Shown here one piece after another: positions 28,957-38,232 of a stretch of 64,000 nt of DNA. Location: NCBI RefSeq assembly GCF_900168255.1, contig NZ_LT799838.1, forward strand, positions 124,001-188,000, written 5' to 3'. How positions within the stretch are numbered: the stretch's first letter is position 1; each line of letters opens with the position of its first letter. The DNA is from Psychrobacter sp. DAB_AL43B. Its GTDB lineage: Bacteria > Pseudomonadota > Gammaproteobacteria > Pseudomonadales > Moraxellaceae. Position numbers and translations under genes: made by a program. The notes under the pieces are model-generated. The model did no database searches and had not been told where the DNA came from. It worked only from the letters and a program-made list of their open reading frames with translations.

Positions 28957-30639
28957 ATGAACATTATAAAAGACGATAAAGTGTATGGTAGCGCCCGTCA
29001 CTCTAAATATTGGCAGCCGCTGCAAACGCTAGCTGAACAGCCATGGTCGCTTGCTCAGCTATTTGCAAAAGATGATGAGCGAACGACTCGCTTTAGTACG
29101 CAAGCTGGTGCGCTATACATGGACTATAGTAAGCAGTGTATTGATGAGACGGTATTAGCGAATTTATTGAGCTTAGCAGATAGTTGTGATCTGTCTGCGC
29201 GTATTAAAGCTTTGCTGCAAGGGGCGATGGTCAATACCAGTGAGGAGCGCGCAGCTTTGCATACAGCGCTACGCTTACCGGCGAAAGCAACGTTACAAGT
29301 CGCTAACCAAGAATTTGGCAAACAAGATGTGGTCGCCGATGTCCATCACAGTTTGGCGCAGGTTGCCAGATTATCTGAGCGGGTACGTGATAATACATGG
29401 CGTGGTTTTTCAGGTAAAGCCATGACCGATGTGGTCAATATCGGGGTTGGCGGCTCTGATTTAGGGCCACTAATGGCGGCTACCGCGCTTGATGAGTGGG
29501 CAGATACCGATATCGAAGTGCATTTTGTCTCAAATATGGATGGCACCCAGCTTGATAATCTGCTCAAGCATTTAAATCCTGAGACCACTTTATTTATCAT
29601 CTCATCGAAGTCTTTCGGTACCGTTGATACGTTATCGAATGCCAAAACGGCATTGTCATGGTTACTTGCAACGGCAAGTCTTCGCGCTGGTACTGAAGAC
29701 AGTGTGTTACGTCGACATTTTATTGGTATCTCAGCCAATAGCGAAAAAATGAGCGCTTGGGGTATTCATCCTGAGCATCAACTACAAATTTGGGAATGGG
29801 TTGGTGGCCGCTTTTCTTTATGGTCAGCGATTGGATTGGCTATTGCCATTCGTATCGGTATGTCTGGGTTTAAACAGTTATTGGCCGGTGCTCATAGTAT
29901 GGACGAGCATTTTGTCCAAGCAGATTTTGCAGAAAACTTACCCGTATTGTTAGGGTTGCTTGCAGTTTGGAACAGTACCTTTTTAAAAGTGAATGCCCAT
30001 ACGGTATTGCCTTATGATGGACGTTTAAGCTATTTACCCAGTTACTTGACCCAGCTTGAGATGGAAAGTAACGGCAAGTCGGTTACTCAGTATGGCGAGC
30101 GTATTGATTATGACACTTGTCCAATTCTTTGGGGTGAGATTGGCTCCAATGCTCAGCATGCTTTTTATCAACTGCTGCATCAAGGGACGCAGCAGGTTTC
30201 TTGCGACTTTATTGCCTGCGTACGTCGGTATAATGATGAGGCAAAAAATACGCCACTACAACAGCAGCATGAATTGTCTTTGGCCAATTGTCTGGCACAA
30301 AGCCGCGTGCTGGCTTTTGGTAATGCCGCTATCGCCGATACTGCGGCTCAGGTAGATTCTGATACCGACAAATATAAATACTACCGAGGCAATCAGCCTT
30401 CAACGACCTTGCTTATCGATGAGCTAACCCCGCATAGCTTAGGAGCGCTGATCGCGCTTTATGAGCATAAAGTTTATGTTATGGCGAGTATTTGGGATAT
30501 CAACCCGTTTGACCAATGGGGGGTTGAAATGGGCAAGCAGATGGCAGAATCAGTTCATGACGCCATGCAGCAAGAGGGAAGTGTCCAATTTGACACTTCC
30601 ACCAACCAGCTTTTAAAACACATTCAACAGCTGTCTTGA
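28957..30639 (+). CDS. pgi: glucose-6-phosphate isomerase
   Basis: Interconverts glucose-6-phosphate and fructose-6-phosphate. Family patterns are VVNIGVGGSDLGPLMA, the phosphate-binding SSKSFGTVDTLSNAKTA, GGRFSLWSAIGL, LPYDGRLSYLPSYLTQLEMESNGKS (split here across the active-site Glu), and INPFDQWGVEMGKQ. The length of 560 is in range. It follows galU by three bases. The final part of the gene holds a 9-bp perfect stem (30577-30600), which may be incidental. A ugd-like gene follows after 37 bases. Confidence 0.97.
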   Translation: MNIIKDDKVYGSARHSKYWQPLQTLAEQPWSLAQLFAKDDERTTRFSTQAGALYMDYSKQCIDETVLANLLSLADSCDLSARIKALLQGAMVNTSEERAALHTALRLPAKATLQVANQEFGKQDVVADVHHSLAQVARLSERVRDNTWRGFSGKAMTDVVNIGVGGSDLGPLMAATALDEWADTDIEVHFVSNMDGTQLDNLLKHLNPETTLFIISSKSFGTVDTLSNAKTALSWLLATASLRAGTEDSVLRRHFIGISANSEKMSAWGIHPEHQLQIWEWVGGRFSLWSAIGLAIAIRIGMSGFKQLLAGAHSMDEHFVQADFAENLPVLLGLLAVWNSTFLKVNAHTVLPYDGRLSYLPSYLTQLEMESNGKSVTQYGERIDYDTCPILWGEIGSNAQHAFYQLLHQGTQQVSCDFIACVRRYNDEAKNTPLQQQHELSLANCLAQSRVLAFGNAAIADTAAQVDSDTDKYKYYRGNQPSTTLLIDELTPHSLGALIALYEHKVYVMASIWDINPFDQWGVEMGKQMAESVHDAMQQEGSVQFDTSTNQLLKHIQQLS

Positions 30640-30676
30640 TAGTTTTACTACGTCAATCATTATTAAAGGTAAAATC

Positions 30677-32092
30677 ATGAGCGCTGATGTCATAGATAAA
30701 CACACGTACACACCTGAACCAAATCCGCTTAATAATTCTGCTGTGAGTCCTACCGTCTGCGTCCTTATTGGTCATAGTATTGAAGCGGTTACCAGCGCAG
30801 TGGTGCTGGCAAGTTTAGGTCAGTGCGTTCATCTGTATGCAGATAGAGCGTTATTGACGCAGCAATTACAGCAATATGGTTTTGAGCATCATTTACAAGC
30901 ATTATGGCAAATGTATGTGCAGCAGCAAAAAATTGTCATTTATGCGCTGCCTGACAGTGCTGATGCACTTATACAGTCCTATGAAGTTGTCAATCACAAT
31001 GACGACCATAGCCGTAGTCATATAAGCCATGACATTAATAACCAAAAAATAGTTGCCCTATATTGGCTATTTTTAGACAGTATTAAGTTAGCATGGATAG
31101 AAGATAGCTGGATTACCGCTTTCAATCATAGTCAGCAGCAGACGCAACCGCTGATTATGAGTGGTATTGAGCAGCTAGGCGCTATTGCCGCATTGGCACA
31201 GCGTCTAAAGCGTGCTTGGGTCTATTATTTACCGTTCGTATTTTTAAAAGATGGTGACGCTTATAGCTCGATGTTGCAGCCATCTTTATGGTTACTTGGT
31301 GAAAAAACTGCGGACAGTAGCCAGCATTTAGGTATGCTGCAACCCTTAATGCAGCATGCTCGCGCGTCCCATCATGCTGATATTGCGACCATAGAGTTTG
31401 CTCGCAGTAGTATTATGGCGATGCTCGCAACGCGGGTAAGCTTTATGAATGAGATGTCACGCTTGGCTGATAGTCAACAGGTTGATATCCAACAAGTGAG
31501 CCAGATCATGGCACTTGATGAGCGAGTTGGCAGTAGCTATCTGCAAGCTGGCTGGGGTTTTGGTGGCAACACTTTACCGACTGAACTGATTAAGCTGCAG
31601 CAGTCGAGTCGAGAGCATAGCTTAGAGATGTCCTTATTACAGTCAGTCATGCACATCAATGAAGACCAAAAAGAGCTGATATTCCGTAAGTTTTGGCAAT
31701 ATTTTGATGGCTTTATCGACAATAAGACGGTGATTATTTGGGGCGGTAGTTATAAATCAGGATCGGGACGGACAGCGGAATCAGCCATTCATCCACTACT
31801 GGCGTTATTATGGTCTTATAATATCCGCACTCTGGTTTATAGTGATAAGGCGCAGGCTGAGCTTGCTGCCCTTTATGGGTCGCAGCCATTACTCCAATTG
31901 ATTCACCGCCCTTATCAGCAGCTCAATGAAGCACAGGCGGTTTTTATCATCAGTTGGTCGCCACAAGATCAGCTGGATGTGGCAGCATTAAATCAACAAG
32001 CAATGCCTATATTTGATGCACAAAATGTATTAACACGAGCGCAAATTGACAGTCTCGTGGGTGATTATAGAGGTATTGGTCGCGCTAAATAA
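30677..32092 (+). CDS. UDP-glucose-6-dehydrogenase-like protein lacking catalytic residues
   Basis: The overall plan is that of UDP-glucose/GDP-mannose dehydrogenases: an N-terminal NAD fold, a central helical domain (MLATRVSFMNEMSRLADSQQVD) and a C-terminal UDP-binding domain (VIIWGGSYKSGSGRTAESA). Key residues are missing. The nucleophilic Cys of GGSCFPKD is Thr299 in GGNTLPTEL. The Lys and Asn of the ExxKxxxN helix are replaced in IEFARSS. The GxGYVG loop reads GHSIEA. The chain is intact and full length (471), so this is a pseudoenzyme or an enzyme with new chemistry, not a broken gene. Position after galU and pgi suggests a role tied to UDP-sugar supply. It could also be a misfolded remnant still under weak selection. 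Confidence 0.8.
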   Translation: MSADVIDKHTYTPEPNPLNNSAVSPTVCVLIGHSIEAVTSAVVLASLGQCVHLYADRALLTQQLQQYGFEHHLQALWQMYVQQQKIVIYALPDSADALIQSYEVVNHNDDHSRSHISHDINNQKIVALYWLFLDSIKLAWIEDSWITAFNHSQQQTQPLIMSGIEQLGAIAALAQRLKRAWVYYLPFVFLKDGDAYSSMLQPSLWLLGEKTADSSQHLGMLQPLMQHARASHHADIATIEFARSSIMAMLATRVSFMNEMSRLADSQQVDIQQVSQIMALDERVGSSYLQAGWGFGGNTLPTELIKLQQSSREHSLEMSLLQSVMHINEDQKELIFRKFWQYFDGFIDNKTVIIWGGSYKSGSGRTAESAIHPLLALLWSYNIRTLVYSDKAQAELAALYGSQPLLQLIHRPYQQLNEAQAVFIISWSPQDQLDVAALNQQAMPIFDAQNVLTRAQIDSLVGDYRGIGRAK

Positions 32093-32147
32093 GGCTTTTT
32101 ATCAAGTGCAAAACTAGCGCAGCAGACAACAGGCATTAAACTAAATC

Positions 32148-32195
32148 TATAAGAAAGCGCCAGTTAATATATTCATTAACTGGCGCTTTCTTATA
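32148..32195. terminator. strong bidirectional terminator between ugd-like gene and pgm
   Basis: Perfect 21-bp stem around the loop ATATTC, with core AAGCGCCAGTTAAT and short T/A-rich ends on both strands. It serves two convergent genes. Confidence 0.85.
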
Positions 32196-32235
32196 GAAGA
32201 ATCAGTGGTTTTTTAGAGGAGATAAAACTAAAGCA

Positions 32236-33768
32236 TTAAGCAGGAATTGCACCTTGTGCCGCTAGCCATTGCTGAATCTCTTGTGTTTTAATGGTCAGTA
32301 ACTGCGTATCGCCGCAGCTCTCAATATTCAGCCTAATAAGTGGTTCAGTATTGGAGGCACGTAAATTAAAACGCCATTCGCCAAAATCAAGACTTAGACC
32401 ATCAAGCACCGATTTAGCTGGATGTTGCGCGCTAAATTTAGCTTCAATTGCGCTAATAATTGTCGGGGCATCATGAGTGGTAAGATGAAAGTTAAGCTCA
32501 CCTGAGCTCGGATACGCTTTGATGTAACCGCTGACCAATTCTGATAACGTCTTGCCCGTGATAGACAATAACTCAATGGTCAGTAACCATGGAATCATAC
32601 CGCTATCGCAATAGAAAAAGTCGCGAAAGTAATGATGAGCGGACATCTCGCCACCATAAATAGCGCCAGAATCACGCATGACGTGCTTGATAAATGAGTG
32701 CCCAGATTTACTGATGACCGCCTTGCCATTATGTTCTTTTATAACGGCTTCAGTGTTATAAATCACACGAGGGTCATACACAATCGACTCACCTGCATGT
32801 TTATTTAAAAACGCCTGAGCAAGCATACCGACTATATAACTGCCATCAATAAATTCACCATTTTCATCAAATAAGAAGCAGCGGTCAAAATCACCGTCAA
32901 AGGCAACACCAAGGTCGGCCTTGTTTTCTAGGACAGCCTGCTGGGTGGCAGCTCTATTAGCCAAAATCATTGGATTAGGAATGCCATTTGGAAAGCTGCC
33001 ATCAGGTGTATGGTGCAGTTTAATTACTTCAATGGGCGCGCCAGCTTGTTTCAGCTTATCAATCAATAAGTCAACCACAGGACCAGCACTGCCATTGCCT
33101 GAATTAATAACCAGCTTTAACGGTTTCAATTTATCGATATCTAAAAAGCTCATGACATGGTCGATATAGGCACTTTTATCAGTCAACAGTTGCAACTTTC
33201 CGGATGGCTTATCAGTAGTAAATTTTCCCGATTCTGCTAATGCTTGAATCTCTGCTAAGCCATCATCGCCACTAATCGGCTTTGAGTGTTCCTTGACCAG
33301 TTTTAAGCCATTATAATTGATAGGATTATGGCTGGCAGTGACTTCAATACCGCCTAACGCTTGATAGTGACTGGTGGCAAAATATACTTCTTCCGTTCCA
33401 GTCATGCCCAAATCGATAACATCGACGCCTGCATCTATCATACCTTTGATCGTGGCTTGTTTTAATTGCTCGCTTGAATCACGGATATCGCTACCAATAA
33501 CGATAGCAGGCTGTAGCGTTGCCATGTCGCTAATCACACTATCGATAATATCATTGTCGCTAGTATCATTATTGTGAGTCTCTACTGCCGCCTGATCCTG
33601 ATAGCGTTGAAATAAAATCTGTGCAAAGGCACGCCCAATACGATAAGCGATATCTTCATCGAGATTTACTCCAAGCTCGCCACGAATATCATAAGCCTTA
33701 AATGAATTGATAATAATAGGGTTAAATTCAGTGGCTGGTTGATAGCCAATAGTCGCAGAAGTGGACAT
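32236..33768 (-). CDS. pgm: phosphomannomutase/phosphoglucomutase
   Basis: Interconverts hexose 6- and 1-phosphates, feeding galU or GDP-mannose synthesis. The phosphoserine loop TASHNPINYNGLK, the metal loop DGDFDRCFLFDE, the sugar-binding GEMSAHHYF and the C-terminal phosphate site RASNTEPLIRLNIE are clear, as in AlgC. The start is ATG 33768 (MSTSATIGYQ). An upstream in-frame codon at 33834 adds residues not typical of the family. At 510 residues it is longer than AlgC (463), partly through an Asn/Asp-rich insert at about residues 55-80. It is convergent with the galE-galU-pgi-ugd-like operon. Confidence 0.93.
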   Translation of the reverse strand: MSTSATIGYQPATEFNPIIINSFKAYDIRGELGVNLDEDIAYRIGRAFAQILFQRYQDQAAVETHNNDTSDNDIIDSVISDMATLQPAIVIGSDIRDSSEQLKQATIKGMIDAGVDVIDLGMTGTEEVYFATSHYQALGGIEVTASHNPINYNGLKLVKEHSKPISGDDGLAEIQALAESGKFTTDKPSGKLQLLTDKSAYIDHVMSFLDIDKLKPLKLVINSGNGSAGPVVDLLIDKLKQAGAPIEVIKLHHTPDGSFPNGIPNPMILANRAATQQAVLENKADLGVAFDGDFDRCFLFDENGEFIDGSYIVGMLAQAFLNKHAGESIVYDPRVIYNTEAVIKEHNGKAVISKSGHSFIKHVMRDSGAIYGGEMSAHHYFRDFFYCDSGMIPWLLTIELLSITGKTLSELVSGYIKAYPSSGELNFHLTTHDAPTIISAIEAKFSAQHPAKSVLDGLSLDFGEWRFNLRASNTEPLIRLNIESCGDTQLLTIKTQEIQQWLAAQGAIPA

Positions 33769-33923
33769 GATGATGAGGTTCCTTGCGCGTGAGCAGTGGT
33801 AAAATGAGTAAGTAGTAACACAATTATAAGCCAATCAGCGTTCAATGATACACTAACTGCTCCATTGCTATGAACGCCACTTTATTCTGTTGCCTAATCA
33901 ATTAAAATATAAGAGCATTCTTT

Positions 33924-34787
33924 ATGAGTATTCTAAAAAAACAAATCTCAGCACCTACAGCTGTGCAAGGAACGCCTGCAGCAAGCGGTGAATTGGACGA
34001 TTTATTGGCATTAATGGCGCGGCTGCGTAGCGATTGTCCTTGGGATAAAAAACAAAGCAATCACAGTCTCATTGCTTATGCGATTGAAGAGGCTTATGAG
34101 TTAGGTGAAGCGGTACAAAGTAATGATGATGAAGATATTAAAGGTGAGCTTGGCGATGTACTGTTACAAGTGGTGTTCCATTGTCAGATGTATGCTGAGC
34201 AAGGGCGTTTCGATATCAGTGACGTCATTACTACCTTACAAGAAAAACTAATTCGCCGTCATCCGCATGTATTTGAAGCTGAAAGACTTACAGATGAAGC
34301 GGCAGTGAAAGTGCGCTGGGATGAAATTAAAGCGGAAGAGCAGCAAGCACGCGAAGCACGTGGTAAACCAAAACGCCGTTTAGATAACACCAAAGCAGGT
34401 AGTGCACTTATGCAGGCACAGGATGTGCAAAAACAGGCTTCAAAACTGGGTTTTGACTGGGAAGGTGTCAGCGGTGCATTTGATAAGCTTGATGAAGAAA
34501 TAAACGAGCTGAAGGCTGAGATTGTAGATAAGTCTAAAGATGAGATAAACGCCAATATTGCCGATATTGAAAAAGAGCTGGGTGATTGTATGTTTGCGCT
34601 GGTTAATGTGGCGCGCAAATTAAACCTCGATGCAGAAACAGCGACGCTGACTTGTGTGCATAAATTTAAATCACGCTTTGGCTATATTGAAGAACAGTTA
34701 GCCGCCGCGGGTAAGTGTCTAGAAAATAGTGATATAACTGAAATGGACGTGCTGTGGGAAGCGGCAAAACAACATGAACGCACATAA
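33924..34787 (+). CDS. mazG: nucleoside triphosphate pyrophosphohydrolase MazG
   Basis: Hydrolyses NTPs to NMP and pyrophosphate, limiting misincorporation and modulating the stringent response. The first MazG domain shows LRSDCPWDKKQSNHSLIAYAIEEAYELGEA and ELGDVLLQVVFHCQMYAEQG, with the metal-binding ExxE...ExxD pattern. KLIRRHPHVF and VRWDEIKAEE follow, and a second MazG repeat comes after it (KLDEEINELKAEI, IEKELGDCMFALVNVARK). The length of 287 is slightly above E. coli (263) because of the N-terminal extension. The 3' end overlaps the ComEA-like gene by 14 bases. Confidence 0.95.
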   Translation: MSILKKQISAPTAVQGTPAASGELDDLLALMARLRSDCPWDKKQSNHSLIAYAIEEAYELGEAVQSNDDEDIKGELGDVLLQVVFHCQMYAEQGRFDISDVITTLQEKLIRRHPHVFEAERLTDEAAVKVRWDEIKAEEQQAREARGKPKRRLDNTKAGSALMQAQDVQKQASKLGFDWEGVSGAFDKLDEEINELKAEIVDKSKDEINANIADIEKELGDCMFALVNVARKLNLDAETATLTCVHKFKSRFGYIEEQLAAAGKCLENSDITEMDVLWEAAKQHERT

Positions 34788-35151
34788 TAGATCGTCACTC
34801 ACGCATTTGATAACGAGCACTGCTCTCTATTTAGCGTACATTTTTCCCATGTTACTTAATAACGCTTATGCTGCGCCGTGTTTTGATAATGCCCAAAGTG
34901 CTTATAAATACCTTTTGGAACAAGAGACGACGCTGACCCAAGCGCATACGCAAACAGGTATTAATATCAATCGGGCGACAGAAGGTGAGCTGACAGCGCT
35001 GAATGGAATTGGCAGCAGCAAAGCGCAAGCCATTATCCTATATCGTGAAATGTTCGGTAGCTTTAAAACGGTTGATGAATTAACTAAGGTGAAGGGGATT
35101 GGTGCAAAAACCGTTGAGAAAAATCGTGGACGTTTAACCGTGCAAGATTAA
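34774..35151 (+). CDS. secreted ComEA-like helix-hairpin-helix protein
   Basis: A 125-residue protein with a signal peptide (hydrophobic run about 10-35, cleavage likely after NAYAA). A mature HhH pair follows: ININRATEGELTALNGIGSSKAQAIILYREMFG and VDELTKVKGIGAKTVEKNRGRL, each split here by the natural sequence. ComEA-type HhH proteins bind double-stranded DNA in the periplasm during natural transformation. Other small HhH proteins of this size have no proven role. Overlap with mazG suggests translational coupling. No other competence gene is nearby. Confidence 0.8.
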   Translation: MNAHNRSSLTHLITSTALYLAYIFPMLLNNAYAAPCFDNAQSAYKYLLEQETTLTQAHTQTGININRATEGELTALNGIGSSKAQAIILYREMFGSFKTVDELTKVKGIGAKTVEKNRGRLTVQD

Positions 35152-35316
35152 TCGCTGTATTTTGCTTTAATTAACCCCAATATTGACAAATTAGCATGTA
35201 AGTAAATGTCTAAATACACCCAGCAAGCTTAAAATTTGTTAAACTAGCAGGTACATCCGCCTGATAGACGCTGTGTTCGTCAGGGTTGGTTAAGAATAAA
35301 GGCAAGGAGTAGATGC

Positions 35317-37557
35317 ATGGCCGAGCGTGCCGCCAAGCAGTTAGAACTGAATAAATCTGAATTACCCAATTCCATTACTGAAGTGATTGCCACCCTAACC
35401 CGAGCTGGGTTTGACGCCTATATCGTCGGCGGTGGCGTGCGTGATACCTTGCTAGGTCTGCGTCCAAAAGATTTCGATGCGGTCACTGATGCCAAGCCTC
35501 ATGAGATTAAAGATGTCTTTGGTAAGCGCTGCCGTATTATCGGCCGCCGTTTTCAGTTGGCGCATGTGTACTCTGGGCGTGAGCTTATCGAAGTGGCGAC
35601 GTTCCGTGGTCCACCTATCAATGATTCCAATACCAATCAAGATGGTATGATTCTGCGCGACAATGTCTGGGGCGATATCAAACAAGACTTTGCCCGTCGT
35701 GATTTTTCTATCAATGCCCTTTATTATCAACCGCTTAAAGGTGTGGTTCATGATTTTTGCGGGGCGCTTGAAGATATTGATAATAAAATTATTCGCTTAT
35801 TAGGTAATGCACCGACGCGTATTGAAGAAGATCCGGTCAGATTGTTGCGTGCTTTGCGCTTTAAAGCTAAGTTGGGCTTTGAATTTGATAAAGAGCTGTC
35901 CGAGCAATTTCATGATGGCAACTGGGCGCTGCTAGAACAAATCTCTCCTCATCGCCTTTATGATGAAACGCAAAAGATGTTTACCGGTGGCTATCTAGTA
36001 CCGTTATTGCCATTATTGTTTGAGTCAGGTGCGATTGATAGCTTAATTATTTATCCGCCCTCTGAGCCTAGTGCTTTAGTACAGCAAGTGGCTATTAATA
36101 CCGATAAACGTATTGGCGCTGGTAAAAGTATCAATCCGGCATTCTTTTACGCTGCTTTGCTGTGGGAAAATTATTTACATCAATTAGAAAAAGCCAAAAA
36201 GCGCAATATGCCTTTTGCGGACGCACAAATGCATGCAGCGGGCAAAGTTATTGATCGTCAACGTATTAAGACGGCCATTCCGAAATTCGCTGAACAATTT
36301 ATCCGAGATATTTGGATATTGCAGCCAAAACTAGCCGCGCCGCGTAGCAAACAGATTGTACAGCTATCTGAGCATCCACGCTTTCGTGCCGGTTTTGATT
36401 TCTTATTATTGCGCGAGCAGTGCGGCGATGCTGAGCATCCATTATCTGAATCGACCAATGGTATGGGCGACTGGTGGCAGACCTATCAAACTTTGTCCGA
36501 GCAGCAACAAGATCAAGCCATTGACGATTTTGATGAAAATATTCGCCGCGGTGCCTATAAACAAGGACAGCGTAGTCGTGGCCGTAATCGCCAAAATACT
36601 CAGACTTCGAACGATACTGCCAAGGTGAATCGAGTAGATAGCGATATCCAAGCATCTGATCATAACAATACTAGAGCGACTGCTGTCAATGACGCTTCAA
36701 ATGTACCGACACGCCGCCGCCGTGCCAGTCAGCATATACCTGCTAACCAAAAAAACAAAGGTTATAGTGCGCAGCAAGTCACACAAGACAATAATGAGCT
36801 GGCACAGCTGCAGCAATTGTCTTTGGCTAGCTATAATGATGACACTAACCAGCAGCATACGCCAAAACCTGCGCCACTGTTTGTTATAGAGCACGGTAAC
36901 GTTGTGCCGCCTCTTAAAAAGCAGCTACCAATTGCAGAGAAGGCGAGGTCTAAGCCTACTCAAGCGCCTATGCAGCAAAATGCATCGGCCAAAAAAGCAT
37001 CAACAGAGACTCAATCACAGAAACAAGAGACAAAAGCTGTTGTTAAAGTGCCTGTTGCTAAAGTGCCTGTTGCTAAAGTGCCTGCTGCTAAAGTAGATTC
37101 AAACAATCTCTCGCACAATAAAGTAGCAGTAGAGACTCAGTCATCTTCGAGTGGCGCACGTGCTGTATCCTATGAAACTCGTACAGTAGCACAGTCACCT
37201 GCACTCGTAAGCATGAATAATGAGCCGATACCGCATAAACGCCGTCGTCGTCAGCCTACTGTAATTGAAAACACTGGCATTGTAGCAGAAGTTAGCAGTG
37301 CCAAAAAAGCAACGGCAACAGATGCTAATAGCAATGAGAAAGCAGCTGGCAAGTACGCAAAAAAAGCGCCTAAGCCGGTCACTCACTCTGCCGATGAAGT
37401 GGTTAATAAGGCTCAAAAACCCGCTAAAGCATCAACTGCAAAGCCTGCTAAAACCAGTCAAGTTGCCAGTCCAACAGTTGTTAGTAATATGAATAATAGT
37501 AAAGGGCCTGTGCCATCGAAGCGTCGCCGTCGCCAGCCAAGCGTCAATGACGTTTAA
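35317..37557 (+). CDS. pcnB: poly(A) polymerase I with long basic low-complexity tail
   Basis: Adds 3' A tails to RNAs and promotes their decay. The nucleotidyltransferase core is at the N-terminus: AYIVGGGVRDTLLGLRPKDFDAVTD with the metal-binding Asp pair, then IIGRRFQLAHV and RDFSINALYY. The RNA-binding part runs to about residue 420. From there to residue 746 the chain is low complexity, rich in Ala, Lys, Gln, Asn and Pro. It contains four spaced basic patches (RRRRAS, KRRRRQPTV, KRRRRQPSV and RSRGRNRQ) and a 15-nt tandem repeat. E. coli PcnB is 465 residues, so about 280-320 are extra. AAGGAG precedes ATG 35317. Confidence 0.95.
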   Translation: MAERAAKQLELNKSELPNSITEVIATLTRAGFDAYIVGGGVRDTLLGLRPKDFDAVTDAKPHEIKDVFGKRCRIIGRRFQLAHVYSGRELIEVATFRGPPINDSNTNQDGMILRDNVWGDIKQDFARRDFSINALYYQPLKGVVHDFCGALEDIDNKIIRLLGNAPTRIEEDPVRLLRALRFKAKLGFEFDKELSEQFHDGNWALLEQISPHRLYDETQKMFTGGYLVPLLPLLFESGAIDSLIIYPPSEPSALVQQVAINTDKRIGAGKSINPAFFYAALLWENYLHQLEKAKKRNMPFADAQMHAAGKVIDRQRIKTAIPKFAEQFIRDIWILQPKLAAPRSKQIVQLSEHPRFRAGFDFLLLREQCGDAEHPLSESTNGMGDWWQTYQTLSEQQQDQAIDDFDENIRRGAYKQGQRSRGRNRQNTQTSNDTAKVNRVDSDIQASDHNNTRATAVNDASNVPTRRRRASQHIPANQKNKGYSAQQVTQDNNELAQLQQLSLASYNDDTNQQHTPKPAPLFVIEHGNVVPPLKKQLPIAEKARSKPTQAPMQQNASAKKASTETQSQKQETKAVVKVPVAKVPVAKVPAAKVDSNNLSHNKVAVETQSSSSGARAVSYETRTVAQSPALVSMNNEPIPHKRRRRQPTVIENTGIVAEVSSAKKATATDANSNEKAAGKYAKKAPKPVTHSADEVVNKAQKPAKASTAKPAKTSQVASPTVVSNMNNSKGPVPSKRRRRQPSVNDV
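37042..37095 (+). repeat. 15-bp tandem repeat within pcnB
   Basis: Three and a half units of the pattern GCTAAAGTGCCTGTT, which encode repeated KVPVA. The unit length is a multiple of three, so copy-number change keeps the frame. Confidence 0.88.
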
Positions 37558-37591
37558 CGTCCACAGCGGATATGAGAGTAAAGTGATAACG

Positions 37592-38158
37592 ATGAACACG
37601 CGCTTTAATGATGTTGATAGTAATGATATCGCTGCTTGCTCTTGGATTATCTGCTATGTGGGCTTGGGCAGTAATTTAGCAAATGAGCTTGGTTCGCCGG
37701 TAGAGCATTTACAGCAGGCACTTGAAGTGATGCAAGAAGATGAAAAAGTACGCAAGGTGCGTGTTTCTTCATTCTATGCATCAATACCGATGGGACCACA
37801 AGATCAGCCTGACTTTGTCAACGCGGTCGCTGGTTTTGAAACCATATTCACGCCGCTTGAACTGCTGGCATTTTGCCAACAACTAGAGCAGCAAGCCAAA
37901 CGTGCCCGCCTGCGCCATTGGGGTGAACGTAGTCTTGATGTCGATATATTACTATATGGCGACGCACAAATCGCAGAGCCACAATTGACAATACCGCATG
38001 CTGGCTTACATGAGCGTAATTTTGTCTTGATACCGCTGCGCGAGTTAGCGCCAGAGCTAATCATTACTGGCAAGCCAATAACGGATTTTCCACATAGTAG
38101 TGATTGGACAGGCTTAAAATTATTATCAAATAATGAGCTAAGCCGTAATCAAATATAG
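37592..38158 (+). CDS. folK: 2-amino-4-hydroxy-6-hydroxymethyldihydropteridine diphosphokinase
   Basis: Transfers pyrophosphate from ATP to the pterin in folate synthesis. The family opening VGLGSNLANELGSPVEHLQQAL, the SSFYASIPMGPQDQPDFVNAV segment, and the ATP/Mg site RHWGERSLDVDILLYGD with IPHAGLHERNFVLIPL are all present. I prefer ATG 37592. An in-frame ATG at 37547 overlaps the end of pcnB and lacks a ribosome site. The order pcnB-folK-panB-panC is the common gammaproteobacterial arrangement. The spacing to panB is 74 bases. Confidence 0.94.
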   Translation: MNTRFNDVDSNDIAACSWIICYVGLGSNLANELGSPVEHLQQALEVMQEDEKVRKVRVSSFYASIPMGPQDQPDFVNAVAGFETIFTPLELLAFCQQLEQQAKRARLRHWGERSLDVDILLYGDAQIAEPQLTIPHAGLHERNFVLIPLRELAPELIITGKPITDFPHSSDWTGLKLLSNNELSRNQI

Positions 38159-38232
38159 ATAAGCCAATCGTTAAAGCTATTGATGCTTGATGAATAGTCA
38201 TAATTATTATAGTTAAAAGTATTGAGGGTGAT

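Noticed and set aside
30577..30600. Terminator within pgi
   Set aside because: A 9-bp perfect stem exists, but it is inside the coding region, lacks a T tract, and is followed by the co-directional ugd-like gene.
32291..33577. Several plus-strand frames opposite pgm
   Set aside because: They are shadows of the clear phosphomannomutase gene on the minus strand.
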